Source: Paenibacillus arenosi
GTDB taxonomy: Bacteria; Bacillota; Bacilli; Paenibacillales; Paenibacillaceae
Direction: 5' to 3'
Assembly: GCF_014841135.1 (NCBI RefSeq)
Contig: NZ_JACYTN010000010.1
Coordinates: 1 to 64,000 of the forward strand
Length of the DNA: 64,000 bases
Shown here: piece by piece, positions 43,801 to 54,838 of the stretch
Layout: each line of letters starts with the position of its first letter
Numbering within the stretch: the first letter of the stretch is position 1
The notes under the pieces: generated by a model
Told to the model about the DNA's origin: nothing
Database searches by the model: none
What the model saw: only the letters and a program-made list of their open reading frames with translations
Position numbers and translations under genes: made by a program

Positions 43801-46800
43801 CATCACTTGGAATAGCGGGTGTCTCGAACGAGAACGAGGTGGATTCAATGCCTCTACTAGTCGTTCAAATGGCACATCTTGATGCTCAAAGGCTGACAAA
43901 CTCATCTCACGCACTCGTTTGAGAAGCTCATCGAAATGTGGGTCACCTGACGTATCGACACGGAACACAAGCGTGTTAATGAAGAAACCGATCAGATTGT
44001 CCACATTGTCATCGTTACGACCCGATATTGGACTACCAATAGGAATATCCGTTCCTGCACCAAGATTCGTGAATAAAGTCGCTAATGCGGATTGGAACAC
44101 CATAAACAAAGTGGCACGATTGCTGCGAGCAAGTTCATTCAACTGTCGATGCATGTTGCGATCGATATGGAATGCTACCGTATCACCTTGATAGCTAGCA
44201 ACATTAGGACGCGGATAGTCCGTTGGAAGCTCTAGCTCCTCAGGCAAATAACGAAGCTCATTCGTCCAATAATCCAGCTGACGAGCGATAAGGCTATCAT
44301 CATTTGAGCTACCAAGCAGCTCATCCTGCCATATTGCATAATCTGCGTACTGCACGGACAACTGCGGCAATACAGGGGCCTTGCCTTCACAACGTGCCGT
44401 ATAAGCCACGGACAGCTCTCGCGTCATTGGAGTGAGCGACCAGCCATCACCTGCAATATGATGCAACAGCAGCAGAAGTACATGCTCCGTATCATTTAAT
44501 TTGAATAGCTCGACACGCAGCGGTGTTTCTGTTGCGAGTTCGAAGCTGTATCTGACTGATTCCATCAACTGCTCTGACAACTCTTCCTCACTCGTTACGG
44601 TTACGCGGACCTCAGGAACAGCCCGTTTAGCATCTAAGATGAGCTGTCTTGATGCGCCCATCTCATCAGGGAAGACAGTTCTCAGTACTTCATGTCTAGC
44701 AACAACATCACCGAGCGCGGCTTGCAATGCATCCAGCTTAATCTCGCCTGACAAACGCGCCACGAGCGGGATATTATATGTCGGGCTTGGACCTTCCAAA
44801 CGATACAAGAACCATAACCGCTGCTGGGCAAAGGATAATGGAATTTGATCAGGTCTCACAGCAGGACGTATAGCAGGTCTCGCTGCCTGGGCATGATCAA
44901 GCAGTTTGGCCAAATCGGCTACCGTTGTTGCCTCAAAGAGTCTGCCAATGCTCATCTCCACGTTAAATGCTTCGCGGACTCGAACCATGACTCTCCCAGC
45001 AAGCAGCGAATGCCCACCAAGCGCAAAGAAATCATCGTCAATGGTGATGCGCGGTATTTCCAGTACTTCTTGGAAAATCGTACAAAGCATTTCCTCCTGA
45101 GGAGTACGCGGAGTACGTCCCACCGTCATTAAGCTCGGATCAGGAGCAGGCAGTGCTTTGCGATCCACTTTCTTATTCGGTGTCATCGGCAGCACATCGA
45201 GCATGACGATAACGGATGGAACCATATATTCCGCCAGTTTACCTGCTGCAAAACGACGAAGCTCGTTCGCGTCTACAGCGTTCGCACAATCAGCACGCAT
45301 CACAACGTAAGCTACTAATCTACGATCACCGATTCGATCCTCACGTACGATGACAGTAGCCTGTTCGACATCAGGATGGTCGATCAGGACAGATTCAATC
45401 TCTCCCGTCTCAATACGGAAGCCTCGCAGCTTGATCTGATGATCTGCACGCCCCAAATAATCGATCCAGCCGTTATTCATCCATCTGGCAAGATCTCCAG
45501 TTCGGTACATTCGTGAACCTGGTGCGCCGAATGGATCAGCAACGAATCGATCAGCCGTCAAGTCAGGTCGACCTATATAACCTCTGCCTAGACCAGACCC
45601 TGCTATATACAGCTCACCTGTTACACCCGGCGGTACAGGCGATAATGACGAATCGAGCACATATAACTTCGTATTCCCAATCGGCTCACCAATCGATGGC
45701 TTTTCACGCTCACGATCCAATAAAGCAGCCGTTGAGTAGATCGTCGTTTCTGTCGGGCCATATTGATTGTTTACTTCACAATTCAATTCTTGCAGCGCAA
45801 GCTTAAGCCCAATTGGCAGTGCTTCTCCACCTGTAATTACCTTCAACTGCTCAAACTTCTCAGGTTGACTCGAAGCAATCGCCTGCCACAGCGTTGGAGT
45901 GGCTTGCATAATCGTCGTGCCCGTCTCCCTAATTCTGCTTATTAAAGCAGGTGTATCTAGAATGGTATCCTTTAATACGATATCAAGTGTCGACCCACAT
46001 ATAAGCGGCAGCAATACTTCCATAACCGATATATCAAACGAAATCGTCGTAACAGACAACCAGCGATCCTGCTCACCAATCGCGATACGCCCACGCATGT
46101 CAAACAGCAAGTTAGCGAGACCTTCAAACGTCAACATGACTCCTTTTGGTCGTCCTGTCGAACCTGAAGTATAAATAACATAGGATGGGTGAAGCGGCGA
46201 CAATTGCGCCGTACGGTCAGCTGCTACTGGATTTACAACAGATTGTGCCGCTAGTGTAAGAATCATGGCAGGATCATCTAGCATGACAATAGCATCAGAT
46301 GGAATGACATCCACGAAGCTCGAAGCCATCTCCTGTGAAGTGATTAGGCACATCGGCTTCGCATCTTCCACCATATACATGATTCGTTCGGTTGGATAAT
46401 CAGGATCAACTGGTAAATAAGCTGCCCCCGCCTTATGCACGGCTAAAATAGAAATAATCATATCAACCGAGCGTGGCAAGGATAGAGCTACGATTTGATC
46501 AGGCCCTACACCTCTGCTAATAAGCATATGAGCAAGACGATTTGCTTGTTTGTTCAATTCTTCATAGGTAAGAACGGTTTCTTCACAAATGACCGCGATG
46601 GCCTGCGAAGTGCGAGCCACTTGTTCCTCAAACCATTCAGACACACTCGATGAAGGAAGAATTTGAGTCGTATCATTCCACGCATATAACACTTTATCCC
46701 GTTCTTCAGGCAAAATAATAGATAGACGCCCAACTGGTTCAGCAAGATTAACTTCTGCAATAGCGTTAAGCAAATACAAGAAACGCTGTAAATGCGATTG

Positions 46801-48024
46801 CACTTCAGCTTCACTGTATATCGCTGGATTTGCATCTACACTAATGCTAATTCCCTTGCCATCCAAGCTTCCGTGTACATTAAATGTCAGATCGTCTACC
46901 GGTCCAGCAGCAACATTGCGTACTACGCCTGTATGCCCTCCAAAACTCAATTGTTCTACAAACGGCATGACATTAATAAGTGGTCCGAATAGCCTGCGAT
47001 TATCACCTAGTAGTTTCAAATCCCGTCGTATGTCCTGATGTCTATAGCGTTGATGTCTTCTAATACTGCGTATTTCTCGGGTTACTTGCTGTAACAATCC
47101 CTCTAAGCTCATCACTGGTGACACGTTAATCCGAAGCGGGAGCAAGTTCATAACCATACTTGGAACACGTAAGGAAGAAGAGCCCAAGCGACACATCACA
47201 GGCAACCCTAGTACAACATCACTAGTACCCGTCATGCGATGTACATAAAGTGCAGCAGCCGCAACCATGACATCCGGCCAACTTGTCCCCGATAATTGTG
47301 CCGATTCCTGCCAGTGCTGCAGCAGCCCCTCTGGAAGCTCCGCTGATCGACGCAAGAAGCTTCGTGCTGTTAATTGTGCGTGTCCTCCTAAGCTTACAAC
47401 CTCAGGCTCATCAGAAAAGCGATCTTGCCAGAACGCACGGTCTTTCTCATACTGCTCCGAATGCTGATAGGCGATATCTTCTTCCAAGCTCAAGCGATAG
47501 GAGCCAAAGCCACCTTCGACCAGAGATTCCCCGCTTACGAAGCCCGAGTAGATTTGTGCGACTCTTCGCATAAGGAGCGAAACAGCAAAGCCATCGATTA
47601 CAATATGATGAATGCGCTGATACCAATAATATCGATCAGCTGCTATTTTAAAGAGCGCTTCCGTAAACAAAGGTCCTACGCCCAAGTTAATAGCTGTCGC
47701 GACATCGTGCTCCATCCATGTTTGTGCAGTTTGATGTGGATCAGCTTGCCCGCTTACATCAATGACATGAAACTGCCAATCGGATGATGAATCGATAAAC
47801 TGCCAAGGTCCATCCGCATCTTCTCCAAAGCGAACATGCAATGCTTCTGCTTCCATGACGGTTTGACGTACCGCTGCCTCGAACCGAATCGGATCAATAG
47901 CTCCGTGAATCTCCACACATTCTGCAGTATTGAATATCGGATTGCTCGGATCAATCTGCTGTGCGAACCAAATGCCTGCCTGTGCGCCAGACAGGGGCCA
48001 ACGTTCCCTCTTCTGTTCCAGCAT
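40804..48024 (-). CDS. dhbF: Dimodular NRPS of a bacillibactin-type siderophore (DhbF)
   Basis: About 2406 residues, domains C-A-PCP-C-A-PCP-TE. Module 1: C domain (7-440, HHIVIDG at 139-145), A domain (465-960, core [11 protein letters not shown]), PCP Ser1006 in LGGHSLLA. Module 2: C (1058-1490, HHIAGDG), A (1520-2035), PCP Ser2081. TE (2135-2406) has GWSLGG with Ser2211. The second A domain has specificity residues D-F-W-N-V-G-M-V-H (aligned to GrsA 235-331), a threonine code. The first reads D-I-M-Q-I-G-Q-I-Y: near the bacillibactin glycine code at five of nine positions but not equal to it. The enzyme would load an amino acid and Thr onto 2,3-dihydroxybenzoate from DhbB, and the TE would trimerise and cyclise the product. 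ATG 48024 follows AAAGGAG; the frame opens 11 codons earlier. Confidence 0.95.
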   Translation of the reverse strand: MLEQKRERWPLSGAQAGIWFAQQIDPSNPIFNTAECVEIHGAIDPIRFEAAVRQTVMEAEALHVRFGEDADGPWQFIDSSSDWQFHVIDVSGQADPHQTAQTWMEHDVATAINLGVGPLFTEALFKIAADRYYWYQRIHHIVIDGFAVSLLMRRVAQIYSGFVSGESLVEGGFGSYRLSLEEDIAYQHSEQYEKDRAFWQDRFSDEPEVVSLGGHAQLTARSFLRRSAELPEGLLQHWQESAQLSGTSWPDVMVAAAALYVHRMTGTSDVVLGLPVMCRLGSSSLRVPSMVMNLLPLRINVSPVMSLEGLLQQVTREIRSIRRHQRYRHQDIRRDLKLLGDNRRLFGPLINVMPFVEQLSFGGHTGVVRNVAAGPVDDLTFNVHGSLDGKGISISVDANPAIYSEAEVQSHLQRFLYLLNAIAEVNLAEPVGRLSIILPEERDKVLYAWNDTTQILPSSSVSEWFEEQVARTSQAIAVICEETVLTYEELNKQANRLAHMLISRGVGPDQIVALSLPRSVDMIISILAVHKAGAAYLPVDPDYPTERIMYMVEDAKPMCLITSQEMASSFVDVIPSDAIVMLDDPAMILTLAAQSVVNPVAADRTAQLSPLHPSYVIYTSGSTGRPKGVMLTFEGLANLLFDMRGRIAIGEQDRWLSVTTISFDISVMEVLLPLICGSTLDIVLKDTILDTPALISRIRETGTTIMQATPTLWQAIASSQPEKFEQLKVITGGEALPIGLKLALQELNCEVNNQYGPTETTIYSTAALLDREREKPSIGEPIGNTKLYVLDSSLSPVPPGVTGELYIAGSGLGRGYIGRPDLTADRFVADPFGAPGSRMYRTGDLARWMNNGWIDYLGRADHQIKLRGFRIETGEIESVLIDHPDVEQATVIVREDRIGDRRLVAYVVMRADCANAVDANELRRFAAGKLAEYMVPSVIVMLDVLPMTPNKKVDRKALPAPDPSLMTVGRTPRTPQEEMLCTIFQEVLEIPRITIDDDFFALGGHSLLAGRVMVRVREAFNVEMSIGRLFEATTVADLAKLLDHAQAARPAIRPAVRPDQIPLSFAQQRLWFLYRLEGPSPTYNIPLVARLSGEIKLDALQAALGDVVARHEVLRTVFPDEMGASRQLILDAKRAVPEVRVTVTSEEELSEQLMESVRYSFELATETPLRVELFKLNDTEHVLLLLLHHIAGDGWSLTPMTRELSVAYTARCEGKAPVLPQLSVQYADYAIWQDELLGSSNDDSLIARQLDYWTNELRYLPEELELPTDYPRPNVASYQGDTVAFHIDRNMHRQLNELARSNRATLFMVFQSALATLFTNLGAGTDIPIGSPISGRNDDNVDNLIGFFINTLVFRVDTSGDPHFDELLKRVREMSLSAFEHQDVPFERLVEALNPPRSRSRHPLFQVMLVLQNTPDAELKLPGVQARLQLQSVGTAKFDLTLELTERRDAHGAPDGVDGLIEFSTDLFKRSTAEAMTERYMRVLQSAVSEPSKPISKLDILTVQERDDLLQQWSTPLPVTEQTTIPDMFEAQVARTPQATAIVYEGVSLSYKELNDRANRLARLLIETGVRTEQIVALALPRSIEMVVGILAVLKAGAAYLSLDPDYPEDRLIYMMEHSCPACLVTSTHVSDQIPNTSSLPRIVVDDLEVAVRLQRYSNENPTNSERNGILMPLSAAYIIYTSGSTGKPKGVLVPHQNVVRLFVSTEHWFHFDDTDVWTLFHSYAFDFSVWEIWGPLLYGGRLVVVPHRISRAPDEMLSLMVEEGVTVLNQTPSAFYQLMQADREQPDLGQKLKLRYVVFGGEALELGRLEDWYSRHADDAPRLINMYGITETTVHVSYIELNQYSAVPGASSIIGVPIPDLRVYVLDNKLQPVPCGVIGEMYVAGAGLARGYWGRPDLTADRFVADPYGPPGTRMYRTGDLAKRLADGSLDYLGRSDHQVKIRGFRIELGEIESVLIRHPEVAQVAVIVREDQPGDKRLAAYVVSESNETVDTAELRRFAAASLPDYMVPWAFIFMDKLPLTTNGKLDRKALPAPDVTLDTDGRNPRTPQEEVMCELFAEILNVKRVSIDDSFFELGGHSLLAVRLISRVREALGKELSIAVLFEAPTVAGLIDKLEMSGGNSALQILLPLRSHGDQIPLFCVHPAGGLSWCYAGLMKHLGMNYPIYGLQARGIAQDEARPQSLEEMTADYIAHIRSVQPKGPYRVLGWSLGGNVAQAIAVQLQEAGEEIELLAILDAFPSHYLPIKDVPDEDEALTALLALGGFDRELIEEKLGGEPLTITGALELLRNESSALASLEIETILNLKTTYENSVQLLKAFVPKKFEGDMLFFHSTIIPDWFEPIDPEMWLPYLGGKIERHDIECRHKDLCQPGPLDYIGKVIFSKLEAASQTRQTPSKGSELIYE

Positions 48025-48037
48025 AGAGTTATCTCCT

Positions 48038-49039
48038 TTACACGGTATAGTAATCATAATTAGGAAGCGGCATATTCATTTTCTGCGACAATAGCTTCCA
48101 CCAGCTAGCCAAGGTAGGCTGCTCCGCTAGTTCCACAAAACTGATAGGGATACCAGCACGACGCCAACGCTCAGCCAAACTCATCATTCGAATCGAATCT
48201 AGACCCCAATATTCAATTAAATTATCATCAACACCGATATTAGAAGGCTCTTCCTGTAACAGTGCTGCCACGTCCGCTTGCAGCGAATGCTCAGAAATAA
48301 GACTGTTTTCAACTTGGGAAACAGGTTGACCCGGCTCTTTAACACCTGTACGTACCGCCACGCTTGGCGCATCCATGCACTCTGCAGAAGCAGCAACCTG
48401 CGCTCGACTTGTAGATAAGATAAGACGATCTGTCGTAATCGTAACCGCACAGCGTTCCGCAGCATAAGTAAGTGCCATGCGATGCTTCTCTTCTGAAAAA
48501 TCAGCAAGCGCATCGGCGATAAAGAACGGTTGAATATCCTGCATAAATGCTTCACAAGCCGTAAGCAAGCATCCAATATGTGCATATATTCCGCATATCA
48601 TAAGCTGATCGCGACCTTGCTCGCGCATCAGTTCGGTCAAATTTGTCTTTTGAAATGCACTATATCTCCATTTCGTGAGCAAAATATCTTGTTCACTTGG
48701 AGCAACTGCATCCACAAACTTCTTCTGATAAGGACCATCATTAATGCCAGAACCCCAGAAATCTTGCAGCAATCCGCGCTGTTCAATTGTCTGGCCGCCC
48801 GGTTGCGCCGAATACACAACTGGGATTCCCTGCTCCGCGCAGTAGGCTTTCAACTTCTGAATATTCGCGATTAGTTCCACCACAGGCGATTGCTCAGGTG
48901 TAAAGGCATCTATGAAATATTGCTGCATGTCATGAATAAGTAATACCGCACGATTAGAATCTACGGTCCAAGCAACCTTATTTTTAGGCAGCTCACTTTC
49001 TAAAGGCATTGGATAAGGCAATATAGTAGGAAGAGCCAT
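48038..49039 (-). CDS. dhbB: Isochorismatase/aryl carrier protein (DhbB)
   Basis: About 333 residues in two parts. The isochorismatase domain (about 1-215) has the catalytic Asp region [25 protein letters not shown] and [16 protein letters not shown]. The C-terminal aryl carrier domain (about 255-320) has the phosphopantetheine Ser in [10 protein letters not shown]. It hydrolyses isochorismate to 2,3-dihydro-2,3-dihydroxybenzoate and carries the activated aryl acid to the NRPS. A GAGGAG site precedes ATG 49039. It lies 14 bases before dhbF. Confidence 0.95.
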   Translation of the reverse strand: MALPTILPYPMPLESELPKNKVAWTVDSNRAVLLIHDMQQYFIDAFTPEQSPVVELIANIQKLKAYCAEQGIPVVYSAQPGGQTIEQRGLLQDFWGSGINDGPYQKKFVDAVAPSEQDILLTKWRYSAFQKTNLTELMREQGRDQLMICGIYAHIGCLLTACEAFMQDIQPFFIADALADFSEEKHRMALTYAAERCAVTITTDRLILSTSRAQVAASAECMDAPSVAVRTGVKEPGQPVSQVENSLISEHSLQADVAALLQEEPSNIGVDDNLIEYWGLDSIRMMSLAERWRRAGIPISFVELAEQPTLASWWKLLSQKMNMPLPNYDYYTV

Positions 49040-49103
49040 CAAATCTCCTCATTTCTGCAGTATATTGAATAAGTCATGTAATAGATTATTTTCGAGCTAG
49101 GTA

Positions 49104-50747
49104 TCAATGTGTTAAGACGTTCTGTTTGGCGGCTATGAACTCACGCAAACTCTTTTTGCTTACTTTACCTACTCCCGTTTGAGGGAACTCGTCCATAAAT
49201 TCTACCCGATCAGGTATTTTATAAGCGGCAAGTCCTCTTTGCCTAAGGAATACTTTAAGCTCGTTACCTGTCACTGCTGTATCGTGAGTAATAATGAAGG
49301 CACAGGTTCGCTCACCAAGAAACTCATCGGGCATAGCAACGACAGCCGCATCATGCACAGCTGGATGAGCAAGCAAGTGATTCTCAACTTCCTCAGCTGC
49401 TACTTTATCGCCACCTCGATTAATTTGGTCTTTGGACCGCCCTTCAATTACTAAATAACCTTCAGGAGTCATACTAGCTAAGTCACCTGTGCGATAAAAT
49501 CCATCTGCGGTAAAGGCTTTCTCATTATGTTTCTCTGCCTTATAGTAGCCTCGTATCGTATAGGGACCACGTGTCAACAACTCGCCTACTTCACCGATTG
49601 CAACTTCGTTATCATCTTCATCTACGATCCGCACTTCATCATAAGGGGACATAGGGCGTCCTTGCGTATTTATAGTAATTTCGTGTGAATCATGTAAACG
49701 CGTATAGTTAACAAGACCTTCAGCCATGCCATATACTTGCTGCAGCTTGCAGCCCATTACAGAACTGACTCGCTTGGCTAATTCCGAACTGAACTTGGCG
49801 CCGCCCACTTGAAGGACTTCAAGCTTCGATAGTTCATGGCGACGAGTTTCCGCCGCATCAAGCCACACAATCGCAAGCGGAGGGACGAGCGCCGTAATCG
49901 TCACGCCCTCGTTGGCGATAAGTGGAAACGCCACATCTGGACTTGCCCTCCGAGCGAGTACAACCTTTCCTCCCGCATACAAAGTTCCTAGCACACCTGG
50001 TGAACTGAGCGGGAAATTATGCGCAGTAGGCAGTACAGCCAAATATACGCTGTCCTTGCTGAGCTCACAAATTTCCGCACTCATGCGCAAACTGTACATA
50101 TAGTCATCATGCGTTCGCGGGATAAGCTTAGGCAGCCCCGTCGTTCCTCCTGACAGCTGAAGAAATGCGACGTCACTCGATTGGGGACCTTCAGGCTCCC
50201 CATCTTGCAGCTCCTCTCCCTTGTCGATATACAGATTATGCATGGCATGGAACTCGTCCGAACTCGGTTCACCTGCAACAATGACATGGCGCAGACCTGG
50301 AACTGCTTTTTTCACTTTGGCTGCCAGTTCGCAATAGTCATAGCCCGCATCCTTGTCTGGGATGATATAAGCAGCTGCCTCACTGAATTCGCATAAGTAA
50401 ACAATTTCATTTTCACGATGAACGGGCAAGGCAAATACAGGAAGCGCTCCAATACGAAACAAAGCAAATATCGCATCGAAAAATTGGGCAATGTTCGGCA
50501 ATTGAACGATAACCCGATCCTGCTTCCTGATTCCTAATTGCCGAAACCCAGCGACTAAACGATCCACTCTATGATCAAGCTCTGCATAGCTCACTTTTTG
50601 ATCACCGCAAACAACTGCGATATGCTCGCCAAGAGCTAATGCTCGCTGACTCAACATTTCTCCAAATGTGATCCCTTCCCAGCATCCGTTTTGACGATAA
50701 CGCTCTGCATATTCTTCTGGCCATGTTGGGCACCCTGCCAGCATCAT
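49104..50747 (-). CDS. dhbE: 2,3-dihydroxybenzoate-AMP ligase (DhbE)
   Basis: A 547-residue stand-alone adenylation enzyme. Core motifs: [21 protein letters not shown], the aryl-acid pocket region [22 protein letters not shown] with the Asn that replaces the amino-acid-binding Asp, [34 protein letters not shown] and the catalytic Lys in [10 protein letters not shown]. The length is normal for EntE/DhbE. It activates 2,3-dihydroxybenzoate and loads it on the DhbB carrier domain. An AGGAGG site precedes the start. It follows dhbC by 37 bases. Confidence 0.96.
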   Translation of the reverse strand: MMLAGCPTWPEEYAERYRQNGCWEGITFGEMLSQRALALGEHIAVVCGDQKVSYAELDHRVDRLVAGFRQLGIRKQDRVIVQLPNIAQFFDAIFALFRIGALPVFALPVHRENEIVYLCEFSEAAAYIIPDKDAGYDYCELAAKVKKAVPGLRHVIVAGEPSSDEFHAMHNLYIDKGEELQDGEPEGPQSSDVAFLQLSGGTTGLPKLIPRTHDDYMYSLRMSAEICELSKDSVYLAVLPTAHNFPLSSPGVLGTLYAGGKVVLARRASPDVAFPLIANEGVTITALVPPLAIVWLDAAETRRHELSKLEVLQVGGAKFSSELAKRVSSVMGCKLQQVYGMAEGLVNYTRLHDSHEITINTQGRPMSPYDEVRIVDEDDNEVAIGEVGELLTRGPYTIRGYYKAEKHNEKAFTADGFYRTGDLASMTPEGYLVIEGRSKDQINRGGDKVAAEEVENHLLAHPAVHDAAVVAMPDEFLGERTCAFIITHDTAVTGNELKVFLRQRGLAAYKIPDRVEFMDEFPQTGVGKVSKKSLREFIAAKQNVLTH

Positions 50748-50784
50748 GTATCCCTCCTAGGTCCTAACGAGTACTTTTCGGTTC

Positions 50785-52008
50785 TTATTCATTCAAGCCC
50801 ATTGCAGCCAGCATTGTGCGGAACTTAGCCGACGTTTCGGCAAGCTCTGATTCAGCACTAGAAGCTGCAACAATTCCCGCTCCCGCGTACACTTTCATCG
50901 ATAGCCCTTCCGTATCCGCGCAACGAATGGTTACAGCCCATTCACCGTCACCATTCTCATCCGTCCATCCTACTGCACCTGTATAAAATCCACGATCAAA
51001 TGGCTCGATCTCCTGAATAACGTCTCGAGCCAAGTCAGTAGGCGTGCCGCATATGGCTGGTGTTGGATGCATCGCCAAAGCAAGATCAAGTGATGTGATC
51101 GATTCGTCCTTCAATACCCCAGTTAATTCTGTAGAAAGATGCCACATTGCTTTCGTTTGTACAAGCGATGGTTCTGAAGGAACCTCCAATTTGCTACAAT
51201 ATGGTTCAAGCGCTTTTGCAACCGCTTCGATCACGATGGCATGCTCATATCGATCTTTTGTGGATGCCAATAATGCTGCGGCCCTCCGCTCATCTTCAAT
51301 TGGATCATTACTGCGCGCAGCAGAGCCTGCTAATGGATTAGCCTTAATTTGAAGCCCCTTCTTCGTTACAAGTAGTTCAGGGCTAGCCCCAACTAGCGTT
51401 CTAGCTGATTCAGTTGAAACAGTACCAGAATTCGATGAAGATGATTGCTCAGGCACTAATGGGACGGCAAATGTATAACCATGGGAATGATAAAAAGCTA
51501 AATGAGCTAACAATTGGGGAATTTGCAAAGCTTGAGGTAAAGATATATGCAGCGTTCGGGAGAGCACTGCTTTTTGAAGCACACCTGCATGAAAGAGCTC
51601 CAACAATCGATTGACACCTTGCTTGAATTGTTCTGGCTCTGGGACAGGCTGTACTTGATAATTGGATATTTGCGGCCTTTCTGGTGCCCGATCTGATGCA
51701 AATTTCAGAGCATCATACATTTCGACGGCACCTGGTATAAACAGATGCGCTGGCTTGTTCGTATGAAAAGGTATAGCTCCTACGACGATCGATTGCGTTC
51801 GCCCTGCTCGTTTTGCTGTCTCCAGCAGTTCTGCTACGCGTTGTGGTAATGGTTTGGATTCAGAACCTGTCGGATAGGATAGTCTTGCATATTCACCTTG
51901 GGTTAACAATGTTTTGCGTGGTGAGGAGAAGAAGAAAGACGAGCCTGTTCGATATTGTTTAATCAGTTGTTCGGCATCAGCAACGGTTAGCGTTTCAACA
52001 TTCAACAT
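50785..52008 (-). CDS. dhbC: Isochorismate synthase (DhbC)
   Basis: A 407-residue chorismate-binding enzyme. The second half has family motifs: KANPLAGSAARS, DRYEHAIVIEAVAKAL, MWHLSTELTG, ALHPTPAICGTP, PFDRGFYTGAVGW and YAGAGIVAASSAESELAET. It isomerises chorismate to isochorismate, the first committed step to 2,3-dihydroxybenzoate. An AAGGAG site precedes the ATG. About 100 bases separate it from dhbA, with no clear promoter or Fur box in that gap. Confidence 0.95.
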   Translation of the reverse strand: MLNVETLTVADAEQLIKQYRTGSSFFFSSPRKTLLTQGEYARLSYPTGSESKPLPQRVAELLETAKRAGRTQSIVVGAIPFHTNKPAHLFIPGAVEMYDALKFASDRAPERPQISNYQVQPVPEPEQFKQGVNRLLELFHAGVLQKAVLSRTLHISLPQALQIPQLLAHLAFYHSHGYTFAVPLVPEQSSSSNSGTVSTESARTLVGASPELLVTKKGLQIKANPLAGSAARSNDPIEDERRAAALLASTKDRYEHAIVIEAVAKALEPYCSKLEVPSEPSLVQTKAMWHLSTELTGVLKDESITSLDLALAMHPTPAICGTPTDLARDVIQEIEPFDRGFYTGAVGWTDENGDGEWAVTIRCADTEGLSMKVYAGAGIVAASSAESELAETSAKFRTMLAAMGLNE

Positions 52009-52110
52009 AATCAGAATCTCCTTCCTGTATGTGAAATTTATGAATTTATCATTTGGGGTAATATCGCGGTCTTTACCGAAATCAAACTACTTCGAAGACG
52101 TCGATTTACG

Positions 52111-52896
52111 TCAAGAGCCTAAAGTAGCGCCACCATCAACACAAACATCATGCATCGTAATATGTCCTGCGCGAGAAGAAAGGAGGAAGAGAACGGAATC
52201 TGCAATATCAGCAGGAGTTGCAATCTTGCCTAATGGTATGCCCACTCTATACGATTCCAAAGAGCCATCAATAATTGGCTGTGCTCCATTCTCATCTTTC
52301 CACAACAGACGCTGCATCTCTGTGTCCGTAGAGCCAGGCGATACTACATTGCATCGTATGTTGTCCTTGGCGTACTCCAATGCCAAGCACTTGGTGAACA
52401 TTGTCGATGCCGCCTTGGATGCTACATAGGCAGACATTTGTGTACGAGGAACTTTTGAGGCATTCGAACTAACTGTCACGATAGCTCCGCATTTGCGGGC
52501 TGCCATACGTTGTACCACAGCTCGGGAAGTGTAAAATACGCCATTCGTGTTAACTGTAAAGTGCAATTGCCAGTCCTCGTCACTCAGTGACTCGATTGCT
52601 CCCATTCGCAGCACACCTGCCACATTTACCAAGATGTCAATTGGACCTAGATTTCGCTCAATTTGTTCGACAGCAGCCTCAACTTCAGAACTACTTCCTA
52701 CATCTACAGTATAGGAGGACACGTTGGCCCCAATTCCTGTTAGATCAACGACGAGGCTGTGCAATCCAGCCTCGTTACGATCTACAGCCGCTATCCTTGC
52801 ACCTTGTTCAGCAAGAGCCCGCACTACTGCTTCACCGATACCTTGAGCAGCACCAGTGACAAGTGCAACTTTCCCTTCCATGCATGGATAATTCAC
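52111..52896 (-). CDS. dhbA: 2,3-dihydro-2,3-dihydroxybenzoate dehydrogenase (DhbA)
   Basis: A short-chain dehydrogenase of about 261 residues: NAD-binding GAAQGIGEAV, the NVAG motif, catalytic Ser in VSSNASKVPRTQM and Tyr/Lys in SAYVASKAA, and the end VCVDGGATLG. It oxidises 2,3-dihydro-2,3-dihydroxybenzoate to 2,3-dihydroxybenzoate with NAD+. Frame is open to 52932, but those codons contain the AAGGAGG ribosome site; the start is GTG 52896. The esterase gene ends 13 bases upstream, so the cluster is probably one transcript here. Confidence 0.95.
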   Translation of the reverse strand: MNYPCMEGKVALVTGAAQGIGEAVVRALAEQGARIAAVDRNEAGLHSLVVDLTGIGANVSSYTVDVGSSSEVEAAVEQIERNLGPIDILVNVAGVLRMGAIESLSDEDWQLHFTVNTNGVFYTSRAVVQRMAARKCGAIVTVSSNASKVPRTQMSAYVASKAASTMFTKCLALEYAKDNIRCNVVSPGSTDTEMQRLLWKDENGAQPIIDGSLESYRVGIPLGKIATPADIADSVLFLLSSRAGHITMHDVCVDGGATLGS

Positions 52897-52909
52897 TGCT
52901 GAAACCTCC

Positions 52910-53752
52910 TTAATGTTCAGGATGCAAAGCAAATCGCAATGCTCGGGCGATCAGAACCGGCAGCACCGATACATGGCCCTCGCCTTCAAATTCCTTGTAT
53001 TCCGCATGAACACCATAATCGGACAAAAATGCTAGCCGCTCAGAGAGCTGACATGCTTTCGCGCAATTGCCTGCTACATGCGTTTTTTCCAGCTCGCCCG
53101 CACCAAGCATCAAGCGTATGTGATGTGGCTCTTCCTTTACTCGAGCACTAAAGTTTTGTTCCAGCTCTTGCAAATATTCTTTATTCCAATGAATAGACGG
53201 GCTGCCTGCAATATAATATTGAAAGGCATGCGGCCTGCTAAACATGGCATACAAGGTGAATAACCCACCGAGCGAATGGCCAAATAACGCCTGCCGATTA
53301 CGATCAATGTTGAATTCACTTTCGATTTGAGGCTTTACTTCTTCCTCTACAAATTTCAGGAATGCCTCAGCACCACCCTGTTCAGGCAAGGGCGATCCAT
53401 CCGATTTGTTCAAAATACTCGTGTTCGGAAATGGCGTATAATCATAGAAACGATCAGGTGAGAACTGACTCTCTGTTTCATACCCTATTCCAACGATAAC
53501 CGCAGGAACAACACCTGTTTTCTCTGGACGACGGCATTGCAAGCGTAAAGCTTCTACCATCGTGTTAAACACGCAATTTCCATCTAACATATAAATAACC
53601 GGGTATCCTGATGGTGGAGCTTCTCCCAGTGGTTGTGCCACAATAATGCGATATGTGCGCTGTTCAGCCTGCGAACGCATGACCCAATGCTCCGCACGAG
53701 GCAATTCCAATCTACGACGCATCATATCAATCGAAACCGTACGGTTGCTCAT
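52910..53752 (-). CDS. besA: Ferric-siderophore esterase (BesA-like)
   Basis: A 280-residue alpha/beta-hydrolase of the Fes/IroE/BesA esterase group: nucleophile Ser in ALFGHSLGGLFTLYA, the oxyanion region PVIYMLDGN, acid-residue region LMLGAGELE, and His in EFEGEGHVSVLPVL. BesA cleaves the trilactone of ferric bacillibactin in the cytoplasm to release iron. Its position between the binding-protein gene and dhbA fits recycling of the siderophore made here. A GGGAGG site precedes the ATG. Confidence 0.9.
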   Translation of the reverse strand: MSNRTVSIDMMRRRLELPRAEHWVMRSQAEQRTYRIIVAQPLGEAPPSGYPVIYMLDGNCVFNTMVEALRLQCRRPEKTGVVPAVIVGIGYETESQFSPDRFYDYTPFPNTSILNKSDGSPLPEQGGAEAFLKFVEEEVKPQIESEFNIDRNRQALFGHSLGGLFTLYAMFSRPHAFQYYIAGSPSIHWNKEYLQELEQNFSARVKEEPHHIRLMLGAGELEKTHVAGNCAKACQLSERLAFLSDYGVHAEYKEFEGEGHVSVLPVLIARALRFALHPEH

Positions 53753-53762
53753 GATATCCTCC

Positions 53763-54794
53763 CTATTTGCTCGTTAGTAATCGAACCGTATCGTCAATAA
53801 TCTTTTCATATGCAATAAGACCGCTTCCGAGCCAATGCTGATTATTAACTTCATATACATGACCATTTTTGACAGCTGGCATGCTCTTCCAAATATCGCT
53901 TGCCATCATCTCTGTCATGCGCTCTGTTCCTTGATCATAAGCATTGATGACAAATATGAAGTCCGCATCCAATTCGGGCAGTATTTCTAATGAAATATTG
54001 GCCGCTGTTTTGTTCTCAACGAGCTTGGACATACCAAGTCCCAAATCTTGATGCAACGCATATCCACAAAAATATTCGCCACCCATCAAACTGACGCCCC
54101 GAGGTGCAAAGCGGATAATCGCAACCTTTTTATCGCCAACCACGCTGCTCAGCTTGTCTTTCGCTTCACTCACTTTTTGCTTGTAAGCTTGTACAGCCTG
54201 TTCTGCTTCGTTAGACTTGCCAAGCAAATCTCCTAATGTAATTAGGGACTTCTCAATATCTCCAGCAGCATTCTTGAACACATAGGTCGGGGCAATTTTG
54301 GCATAATTCTCATACGCTCCGTTCTTGGCATATGACTCCGCATGCAAAACAATAAGATCAGGATTATGAGCCATTAATACTTCAGGTCCAGGAAGCCCTC
54401 CTGAGTGGTCAATCTTAGGTACATCCTTCAGCTGATCTTGCAAATAAAAATGTCCCAACTTTCCATTCGACCATTGCGCAACAGGGCTCACGCCCAATGC
54501 AACTAACGAATCTTCCATGTTCGGAGCAAAGACACTTTTCACCTCTGCTGGCAGCTTAACTTCATTGCCAAGTTCATCGGTTATCGTTCGCTCACTAGGC
54601 GCAGCACTTTGCTGCCCAGCAGGAGCAACTTCAGTAGTGGATGCATTCGAACTCGATTGCTTGGCAGATGCATCTTCTTTGCTTGGGCTATCTCCACAAC
54701 CTGCCAGCAATCCAACTATAATTGCAGAGCACAAGATTACTGATACCCGTGTCCTCCAAGCATTCCTTCCTTTTGAAAAACTGTCCAACACCAT
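53763..54794 (-). CDS. feuA: Siderophore-binding lipoprotein (FeuA-like)
   Basis: A 343-residue class III (helical backbone) binding protein with lipobox GLLAGC (Cys33), a Ser/Ala-rich linker and two lobes. The N-lobe opens with RTITDELGNEVKLPAEVKSV and contains HNPDLIVLHAE. The C-lobe has AIIRFAPRGVSLMGGEYFCGYALHQDLGL and the NQHWLGSGLIAYEKIIDDTV end. It should bind the ferric catecholate and hand it to the FecCD permeases at 36722-38850, which are about 15 kb away on the same strand. A GAGGAGAT site precedes ATG 54794 and a Fur box lies 13 bases further upstream. Confidence 0.9.
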   Translation of the reverse strand: MVLDSFSKGRNAWRTRVSVILCSAIIVGLLAGCGDSPSKEDASAKQSSSNASTTEVAPAGQQSAAPSERTITDELGNEVKLPAEVKSVFAPNMEDSLVALGVSPVAQWSNGKLGHFYLQDQLKDVPKIDHSGGLPGPEVLMAHNPDLIVLHAESYAKNGAYENYAKIAPTYVFKNAAGDIEKSLITLGDLLGKSNEAEQAVQAYKQKVSEAKDKLSSVVGDKKVAIIRFAPRGVSLMGGEYFCGYALHQDLGLGMSKLVENKTAANISLEILPELDADFIFVINAYDQGTERMTEMMASDIWKSMPAVKNGHVYEVNNQHWLGSGLIAYEKIIDDTVRLLTSK

Positions 54795-54806
54795 TCATCT
54801 CCTCTT

Positions 54807-54821
54807 TGATAATAATTCTCA
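54807..54821. promoter_or_regulatory. Fur box before the siderophore-binding protein gene
   Basis: TGATAATAATTCTCA matches the 7-1-7 Fur box at 13 of 14 positions. It lies in the 45-base gap between the AraC-type gene and the binding-protein gene, so a promoter should overlap the end of the regulator gene. Confidence 0.8.
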
Positions 54822-54838
54822 ATTAAGTCGAGTATATA

